DNA of 23,896 nt from CAZSNT01 sp964607765 (lineage in GTDB: Bacteria > Verrucomicrobiota > Lentisphaeria > Oligosphaerales > JABHEG01). Positions 17,201 through 22,900 of this stretch are shown piece after piece (position 1 is the first letter of the stretch; every line of letters starts with the position of its first letter). The position numbers and the translations under genes are program-made. The notes beneath the pieces are model-generated. The model was not told where the DNA came from and ran no database searches. It was given only the letters and a program-made list of their open reading frames with translations. The stretch covers positions 1-23,896 of the forward strand of contig CAZSNT010000156.1 of assembly GCA_964607765.1 (NCBI GenBank). Reading direction: 5' to 3'.

Positions 17201-18312
17201 AGCAGGTCGAGAACATCCGCTACGATACCCACGTACGTGCCGTCTTCCGTGAACGCTTCCTGCGGCAGCCAGTCCGGATCGCCCGTGATACGAATGACGG
17301 GATGGGCCTCCAGCCACGCCCTCTCCGCAGGCGTCAGCGTGAGGGTGGGGGCCGCTCGGTGGAAGAACGCGGGAGGAACGTCCGCAGTGGCCACCATTCC
17401 CAGACGCGCATAGGTCTCAGCTGCACGCCGGTAGCGTGCCGGGTTCACGGTGCCGACCGGGACGAGATCAGGTATGATCATCATGGCGGTCATGCGCGCT
17501 TCGAACTGCAGCTGTTCCCGGGTCAGTTGCGTTGCGTACCTGTCGAGGATCACATCAATGATCTCCTCCGGATGCCTCAGGGCATATTCCCAGCCCTTGA
17601 TCGTGGCACGCCGGACCCGGTCCGCCCTGCCCGGGTGCTCGCGTATCTCCTGCTCCGTCGTGAACAGGTTGTCGCCGTAGAAGTCAATGCCGTAGTTGCG
17701 GGGAGCGATCACGTTTACCTCGATGCCCCGCTGCCGCAGCAGGAACGGTTCGTCCGTCAGGTAGGAGGATGTAACGTCTACCGTGCCGTTGATGAGACTG
17801 TCGCTGGAGTAGGAGTGCTGCACGAGATCCACGTCGTCAAGCCCCCCCAGTGCCTCTACCAGCATCGCGACGAGCGGGGCATCCTCTTTGCCTCGGAAAT
17901 CTCGCTCGACCTGTTTGCCGATCATGTCCTTCGGGGTCGTGATCCCCGAGCCCTTCCGGCTGATACCGACCAAAGGCGAGTGCTGGAATACCTGGGCCAA
18001 CAGAACGACGGGCGCGCCCTGGATCCGGTTCACAACCAGGGCGCACTCCGCGGTGCCGTATTCCGCCTTGCCGTCAAGCACAGCTTGGACATGGTCTTCG
18101 CTGCCCTCCCTGGCTGCCAACTTGACGGTCAATCCCTCCTCGGCGTAGAAGCCCTTGAGCTGTGCCGCGTAGTACCCGGCAAACTGGAACTGATGCTTCC
18201 ACTTGAGCTGGATTGTGACCGGCTCGTGTGTGACCTGGCTGCGCAGCGACGCAGACAGCATGGGCAGCAGAACAACCGGAAGCAGTGTCAATAACCCGCC
18301 TGGCCCGCGCAT
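14284..18312 (-). CDS. Sensor kinase NMT1-SBP_bac_3-dCache-PAS-HisKA_2-HATPase (1342 aa)
   Basis: A signal peptide (about 1-25) is followed by two extracytoplasmic binding domains: NMT1/THI5-like (about 30-318, QLKWKHQFQFAGYYAA) and a family 3 solute-binding domain of the amino-acid type (about 327-556, opening with WLEAHPVIRI). Two membrane helices (573-593, 611-630) with a short cytoplasmic loop place a double Cache domain (about 635-940) back in the periplasm. A third helix (947-967) leads to a PAS (about 996-1118) and a HisKA_2 core with REIHHRVKNNL (His1140 is the likely phospho-site). HATPase motifs are Asn1244/Asn1248, DDGGGF (1279-1284) and SLGLRL (1295-1300). It has no receiver, so phosphate goes to the overlapping regulator at 13659-14297. 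The ATG at 18312 follows AGGGGAA by about 6 nt; a longer frame from a GTG would start inside the promoter leader. Three stacked sensors on one polypeptide imply integration of several ligands, none known. Confidence 0.93.
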   Translation of the reverse strand: MRGPGGLLTLLPVVLLPMLSASLRSQVTHEPVTIQLKWKHQFQFAGYYAAQLKGFYAEEGLTVKLAAREGSEDHVQAVLDGKAEYGTAECALVVNRIQGAPVVLLAQVFQHSPLVGISRKGSGITTPKDMIGKQVERDFRGKEDAPLVAMLVEALGGLDDVDLVQHSYSSDSLINGTVDVTSSYLTDEPFLLRQRGIEVNVIAPRNYGIDFYGDNLFTTEQEIREHPGRADRVRRATIKGWEYALRHPEEIIDVILDRYATQLTREQLQFEARMTAMMIIPDLVPVGTVNPARYRRAAETYARLGMVATADVPPAFFHRAAPTLTLTPAERAWLEAHPVIRITGDPDWLPQEAFTEDGTYVGIVADVLDLLEPRLGARFERVPAETWSEAVRLLETGAVDMLSETTTSERQTMTFTDSYIVFPVVIMGRDGATRVSGPSELAGQRVAVVRDYGYVIPFRRQYPNLDYVVVDTVREGLLSLAAGDADTLIATASTASYLMSELGLTDLQIIGATGLSIDLGFGVRTDAPLLVSILNKAIASVTETERLAIRERWVPVAAEALAAPASHRGSFAKVAGMVAGIMGAVTLAMWLLIRLAGDRLPVALQTTGSQMVWILVASLFLTVIITVAWLGLEELERQARRDAGQMLSLVAQTTQVAVHTWLAEEKLHAEMLATNPDVAASVGKLVRLPHDVGHITGSTAFESLHRHVTTKGEQHRHLALSVVAPDFTCVYSTRESSIGRRCPMADTHAALLRKAFSGQTVFIPPVHTDAPPAGPDTGEQRGLPVMAVAAPIRDPVGTVLAVLSLCHAPAKHLSQMARSGGARTTGETYMLDGAGFLLSQSRSAQVLADTGVLPHGTDGFLGLRLSDPGGNVLAGHRPSAPWTELPLTLMAAAAASGRSGVDVDGYRDSRGIRVLGAWVWDDELQVGFATEIDQTAALAGYRNNRAAVISVLAVVALLTSALAGSLILNGERANKALRQARDDWEQVAEERSAQLTQSESQFRTLFEASQDAVIILEGPLLVECNHAALEMFGYSAKQAFLNVPTASHVPKRQPNGELSADVAAAHIAVMATGELRPFEWVWLRANGTPFHSEVQLSPAEYRGGPAIQAVIRDISDRKLAEEQLKDSLRDKEVLLREIHHRVKNNLATIMSMLNLQSSKIDDARIREALRDSRTRVRSMALIHETLYRSADLSRISLRPYVKDLAEGVLLAMSGNVSDIRMLYDIENIGLHIDQAVPCGLIVNELLTNSIKHAFPHGKGEIRVAANYIGHDRVQLVVSDDGGGFPTAQDLQNPDSLGLRLVSILAHDQLEGDLDIDSCDGARVTVRWPTTPTKGKSINRVPS

Positions 18313-18336
18313 GCCGTGTTCCCCTAAACTGCCGGC

Positions 18337-18355
18337 GGGGGAGTGCTCCTCCCCC
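18337..18355. promoter_or_regulatory. Hairpin in the leader of the NMT1-SBP kinase mRNA
   Basis: GGGGGAG (18337-18343) and CTCCCCC (18349-18355) pair perfectly over a 5-nt loop, between the transcription start (near 18365) and the ribosome site. A seven-pair G/C-rich stem 25 nt before the start codon could slow initiation or protect the 5' end. The role is not shown. Confidence 0.35.
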
Positions 18356-18371
18356 TTGCTTGACTCAACTG

Positions 18372-18400
18372 AATGTAGGGGCGCCCGCACGCGTAGTCAA
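18372..18400 (-). promoter_or_regulatory. Promoter of the NMT1-SBP kinase/regulator operon (twin of 13494-13522)
   Basis: On the minus strand TTGACT (18395-18400) and TACATT (18372-18377) are separated by 17 nt, identical in hexamers and spacing to the promoter of the giant kinase. Flanking bases also agree: GCAnCnG before the -35 and CA after the -10. The predicted start near 18365 gives a leader of about 53 nt. A TTGACTCAA palindrome at 18360-18368 sits right at the predicted start and mirrors the -35 box. Confidence 0.65.
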
Positions 18401-18497
18401 CAGTTGCGACCCGTTGTCTTTCGGGCTCGGAAGAGCAAGCTCGACGGCAATCGGATGCAATCGACAGCTGCCGACCGCAATCGACGTGGCTCCTGTC

Positions 18498-18516
18498 TGA
18501 GAGTACAGTACTCGCA
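18498..18516. promoter_or_regulatory. Imperfect palindrome in the divergent gap before the radical SAM gene
   Basis: GAGTAC (18501-18506) and GTACTC (18508-18513) are perfect arms around one base. Symmetry continues to 18498-18516 with a single mismatch, giving an operator-like dyad between the divergent genes. Dyads this good are expected a few times by chance in the window, so this is a pointer only. Confidence 0.25.
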
Positions 18517-18530
18517 CACCCGAAAAACCA

Positions 18531-18557
18531 GATCGTGCGGCTCCGCGCCGGACGATC
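18531..18557. repeat. Hairpin in the gap upstream of the radical SAM gene
   Basis: GATCGT (18531-18536) pairs with ACGATC (18552-18557). After one mismatch three further G/C pairs continue the stem. It lies between the minus-strand promoter at 18372-18400 and the radical SAM gene. Its role is unknown, and no T-run follows in the plus direction. Confidence 0.3.
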
Positions 18558-18578
18558 GGGGGCCGCTTGACCTGTCCC

Positions 18579-18606
18579 TGAACCCCGAATCCTGAGCCCT
18601 GAATCC
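18579..18606. repeat. Four heptamers (consensus TGAAYCC) abutting the radical SAM start codon
   Basis: TGAACCC, CGAATCC, TGAGCCC and TGAATCC follow one another in register from 18579 to 18606, leaving one base before the ATG at 18608. The array occupies the place where a ribosome site would be expected, and no purine-rich Shine-Dalgarno sequence is visible. Confidence 0.75.
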
Positions 18607-18607
18607 C

Positions 18608-19615
18608 ATGGATCTCTCTCAATATCAACACTGCCGGCTCTGCCCGCGTGCCTGCGGCGTGGATCGGTTGGCCGGCGTGCCGGGCGTGTGCGGCGAGACC
18701 GCCGTGTGCCGCGTGGGCACGGTCTGCGCGCACTTTGGCGAAGAACCGTCTCTGACCGGCCGCCGTGGCTCCGGCACTTTCTTCTTCACAGGCTGCGCCT
18801 CACGCTGCTTCTTCTGCCAGAACCACCAGATCTCGACGGGCGGCGTGGGACGCGAGGTGAGCATTGATCAGCTCGAAGAGCTGGCGTTGGGCCTGATCGC
18901 GAAGGGCGTGCACAACCTGAATTTCGTGACGGCCGACCACTTCACCCCGCACGTGGCCGAGCTGTGTCGCAGGCTCCGTGCGCGCGGCGTCACACTGCCG
19001 TTCGTATTCAACTGCTCCGGCTATATGTCGACCGATCTGGTGGAGGCGTTGTGTGATGTGGTCGACGTGTTCCTGCCGGACTTCAAATTCTCCGATCCCC
19101 AGCTGGCTGCACGGTGCATGCACGACCGGCGCTACCCGGACTTGGCGCTGGAAGCGATCAAGACGATGGTGGCAGCGAAAGGGATGCTGCAGCCGTGGGA
19201 CCCGAGCGGGGACACTACAGCTCAGCGGGGCGTGCTGGTCCGACACCTGGTACTGCCCGGGCAATTGCCGAACAGTGTGGGAGTGCTGCGCCTGCTCGCG
19301 GACGAATTCGGCCGCGAGCTGCCGCTGTCCATCATGAGTCAGTTCCGGCCGACCGCCGCCTGCTTCAGACACCGGTCCCTGATGCGTGAACTGTCGCTGG
19401 ACGACTATGAGTGTGTCTGCGAGGCGGCGGAGTTACTCGGCTTCGAGTGTGTCTATACACAGCCAACTTCGGGCGACTCCGGTTTCTTCCCGGACTTCAC
19501 CCAGCCCGAGCCGTTCGAAGGGAACCGGGAGCGGAGGCAGGGGGAAGGCACAGAACGGAGACAGCGGACACAGCGGAGGTCCAGGCGGCGGCAGGACCAG
19601 GACGCGCGACGGTAG
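18608..19615 (+). CDS. PflX-like radical SAM protein (335 aa)
   Basis: This is a radical S-adenosylmethionine enzyme of the PflX group (COG1313), relatives of pyruvate formate-lyase activating enzymes with unknown substrate. The 4Fe-4S ligands are Cys63, Cys67 and Cys70 in TGCASRCFFCQN. A second N-terminal cysteine cluster (Cys9, Cys12, Cys16, Cys28, Cys34, Cys40) follows the family pattern CxLCPRxCGVDR and could hold another cluster. The body ends as expected near SGFFPDFTQPEPF (about 291-303). The last 32 residues are a highly basic tail encoded by GC-rich tandem repeat DNA, probably readthrough into a repeat. No other in-frame start is sensible (the next Met is at 139), yet the ATG lacks a ribosome site and sits against a heptamer array. 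It faces away from the signalling operons. No glycyl-radical enzyme is nearby, so its partner is unknown. Confidence 0.88.
   Translation: MDLSQYQHCRLCPRACGVDRLAGVPGVCGETAVCRVGTVCAHFGEEPSLTGRRGSGTFFFTGCASRCFFCQNHQISTGGVGREVSIDQLEELALGLIAKGVHNLNFVTADHFTPHVAELCRRLRARGVTLPFVFNCSGYMSTDLVEALCDVVDVFLPDFKFSDPQLAARCMHDRRYPDLALEAIKTMVAAKGMLQPWDPSGDTTAQRGVLVRHLVLPGQLPNSVGVLRLLADEFGRELPLSIMSQFRPTAACFRHRSLMRELSLDDYECVCEAAELLGFECVYTQPTSGDSGFFPDFTQPEPFEGNRERRQGEGTERRQRTQRRSRRRQDQDARR
19556..19576. repeat. 9-nt tandem repeat coding for the basic tail of the radical SAM protein
   Basis: CGGAGACAG (19556-19564) and CGGACACAG (19565-19573) are followed by a third CGG. Read in frame, the repeat and its flanks give the Arg/Gln-rich C-terminus. 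It marks where ordinary family sequence has given way to repeat-derived sequence. Confidence 0.6.
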
Positions 19616-19634
19616 GGCAGCCCGGGGGGGAAGG

Positions 19635-19797
19635 GCGTTTGGAGTGCGGTGGCAGAGCGGGGGACGCGGCGACACCGCTTTGCCGGGCAGCGCCTCGGTC
19701 GGATAGGTCGTTCCCAGGCAAGCAGTTGGGTCGCCGAAAGCGGTGTCGCCGCGTTCCCCGCTCTGCGGGCCCCGCTCTGCCACCGCACTCCAAACGC
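19635..19797. repeat. Long interrupted inverted repeat, possible mobile or dispersed repeat unit
   Basis: The left arm (19635-19681, 47 nt) is the reverse complement of the right arm (19737-19797, 61 nt), with one base difference and a 14-nt duplication in the right arm (CCCCGCTCTGC at 19756-19766 and again at 19770-19780). The arms enclose 55 nt with no coding sign. A very stable cruciform or RNA hairpin would form, and it may end transcription of the radical SAM gene. The structure resembles a small non-autonomous element, but no target-site duplication or transposase is seen. It makes up most of the 334-nt gap 19616-19949; the remainder is a G-run at 19621-19630, a C-run at 19818-19825 and the leader of the next gene. 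Confidence 0.8.
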
Positions 19798-19863
19798 TCG
19801 CCCCACGTCTTGAGAATCCCCCCCCAGCATGTCGTTCCACTTGTCAGCCCCTGCTGTCTACCG

Positions 19864-19893
19864 TTCGCAAACCGCTGCTGGCTGGACTAGATT
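19864..19893 (+). promoter_or_regulatory. Weak candidate promoter for the double-kinase gene
   Basis: TTCGCA (19864-19869) and TAGATT (19888-19893) are 18 nt apart, each matching the sigma70 consensus at four of six positions. A start near 19900 would leave about 50 nt before the ATG at 19950. Nothing better is visible between the inverted repeat and the gene. Confidence 0.28.
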
Positions 19894-19949
19894 CCAGGCA
19901 GACGTTGTCACACACGCAAGGTCCAGAAAGCGACACACAGGGCGTCCCA

Positions 19950-22900
19950 ATGAAGAGGCTGAAGTTGGTGCTGTTCGTCCTCGCCTTGTGCGCGGTCGAG
20001 GCGGTCATGGTCTATTACCTCTCCCTGGCGAAGCGGAACAAGGAGTCGTTCTTCGCGTCGCAGCGGACGCAGACGCAGCGCTCGAACTACATGGCGGCGA
20101 TGCTGCACTACGCCAACGTCTCGCGGCTGGTCGTGGAGAGCCTGGTCAATCGGCCAGAGAACCTGACGTTGCTGCGGCAGGCCTCGACCGCGGACAGTGC
20201 GGGGCTGCCCGCGCTGCGACAGCAGTTGCACCGCAATATTCTCCCCGCCTACCAGCGGTTGCAGCAGAACGGGATGGGACAACTGCGTTTCCACGCCGCC
20301 GCCGGGGACTGCCTGCTGGATATGCAGGGCATGGAAGAGGCACTCACGGCCGCGGCACAGACACGGCCCAGTCTGCGTATTGCCGACGGCCAGAAACAGG
20401 CTGTCAATGGCTTTGAGATCGGCCCGCTGTTCGCCGGATTCCGCTACGTGTATCCGCTCAGTCACCAGGGGCGGCACGTGGGACTCGTCGAGTGCGCCGT
20501 GTCGCCGCAGACCGTGTGTCGGTACATGACGGATGTGTTCCGCGGTCATCACATGTTTCTGCTGCAGCGCACAGCGCTTCCCGATGTGGCCACGAGTCGC
20601 GTCGGGGCCGCCTACGTGGCCGCGGCGCTCTCGGATGATCATGTCGAAGAGCAGACCGCGACGGCCATGCACCAGAGCGGTCGTACGACACTGAACCCCA
20701 AAGTGCTGGCCGAAGTCAATGCGGTGGTCAGACGCGAACACGGCGCGCTGCTCCGGGAACCGAGAGCCTTCTCCGTTACCGCGGAGGTATCGCGCGGCTT
20801 CTACGAGGTGTTCTTCCTGCCCATACTCAATGTGGTCGGACAGCCGCAGGCGCTGATCGTCTCCTACTACCGCGACAGCCCCCAGACCGCATTCCGAGCC
20901 GAATTCCTGCGTGGTGTGCTGGCCGGGAACGTCATTCTCCTGCTGGTCGCAGGATTCCTCGTGTACCTGTGGCTCAACGCGGAGCACTCACGCCGGATGC
21001 GGGACGCGGCTGAGAGTGCCACCCGTGCGAAGAGTCAGTTCCTGGCTAATATGTCGCACGAGATCCGCACGCCGCTGAACGGCGTGATCGGTATGACCCG
21101 CTTCCTCATGGAGTCGGACCTGTCGCTGGAGCAGCGCGAATACGCCGAGACAGCTTTCCATTCCGGAGAACTTCTGTTGTCGGTGATCAACGACATTCTG
21201 GACTATTCGAAGATCGAGGCCGGCAAGATCGAGTTCGAGGAGATCGACTTCGACATCCGCGCAGCCGTCGAGGAGACAATGGACGTGTTCGCCCTGAAGA
21301 TGCACCAGAAGGGGCTGGAGCTGGTTTACGGCATCGACCCGGACGTGCCGACGCTGCTGCGAGGAGACCCGGCCAGGCTGCGCCAGATCCTCATGAACTT
21401 CCTCGGTAACGCGTTCAAATTCACCGACCAGGGCGAAGTGGTTGTGCGCGTCAACCTGGTGGGCGAGACGCCGGCCCAGGCGACGTTGCGGTTCAGTGTC
21501 AAGGACACCGGCGCCGGTATCCCGACGGACCGGATGGACCGCCTGTTCCGGTCCTTCTCGCAGGTGGATTCATCCACGACGCGCAAGTACGGCGGCACAG
21601 GGCTGGGATTGGCGATCGCGAAAGCGCTTGCCGAGCAGATGAACGGCGACGTGGGCGTCGACAGCGAAGTTGGCACGGGCTCGACATTCTGGTTCACCGC
21701 CACGTTCGCCAGACAGCAGGGCGGCGGCCTCGGCGCGGCCCGTTCTGCGGCTGACGTCGCCGGCATGCATGTCCTGGTGGTCGACGACAACGACACGAAC
21801 AGGCGAATGCTTACCCGCCAGCTTCACATCTGGCACTGCGACCATGACGAAGCGGCCAGCGGAAAGGAAGCCTTGGTCAAGCTGAAAGCGGCAGTGGCTT
21901 CCGGACGCCCGTTCGACCTGGCGCTGCTCGACATGCAGATGCCGGAGATGGACGGCGAAATGCTGGGGCACAAGATCAAGGCAGACCCTTCCCTGCTGGA
22001 GATCGTCCTGGTGATGCTCACATCGATGGATCGGCAGGGCGATGCGGGACGACTGCGGGACATGGGGTTTGCCGCGTGTCTGACCAAGCCTGTAAAGCAC
22101 GCGCGGCTGCTGCAGTGCCTCGCACAGGCGACCGGCGGCGGGGCGTCAGTACGCCACGGCAGGAGGGACGACGCGGCGGCCAGCCCCGGACAGGCCCCCA
22201 CGCACGCGCAGACTCAGATCCGTGTTCTGCTGGCAGAGGACAATCTGATCAACCAGAAGGTCGCCGTCGGCATGCTCAAGCGGTTGGCGTGTCGAGTGGA
22301 TACCGTGAACAACGGTCGGGAGGCGATCGAGGCACTGTCGCAGCGCGAGTATGACCTCGTGCTCATGGACGCGGAGATGCCCGAAATGGACGGATTCGAG
22401 GCGACACGCCGGATCAGGGAACCAGATTCTCCGGTTCTCGATCGTCAGATCCCGGTGATCGCGATGACGGCACATGCCATGCAGGGCTACCGCGAAACGT
22501 GCCTTGCTGCCGGCATGGACGACTACGTGGCCAAACCGGTGAATCCGGACGACTTGGCTGCCGCTATCCAGCGCCAGGCGACCGGCCGCAAGGCCTGCGA
22601 CAGGCCGGCTGCAGACGGTGGGCGGGCCGCGACAGCGGACGAAGGGCCTGTCGAGACGGGTGGCGACAGGGACGTGGACACGGCGGCAGGAGAAGCTGCC
22701 CGGCCCGTCAACATAGTGTCGCCCGCCGAACTGCAGCGGCGCGCTGATCTCCTGGCCGGACACCCGGTCGTGCTGCAGTTCCTCGACGCCGTGGCGGCCC
22801 CGACAGCGTTGCTCACCGAAGACCGGCGCATCGTTGCGGCCAACGGTCTGTTTGCCGCGTTGTCCGGTGCCGAAGACAGCGCGTCGCTCGTGGGGCTGCT

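Noticed and set aside
16162..18294. 710-codon plus-strand open frame opposite the NMT1-SBP kinase
   Set aside because: Same reason: stop-free by GC bias, with no family resemblance.
19433..19840. Several open frames across the inverted repeat, on both strands
   Set aside because: They share mirrored Arg/Pro-rich peptides produced by the repeat symmetry and have no starts or motifs of their own.
19743..19949. N-terminal extension of 69 codons on the double kinase
   Set aside because: It is translated from the right arm of the inverted repeat and the leader. The true start at 19950 opens directly into the first membrane helix.
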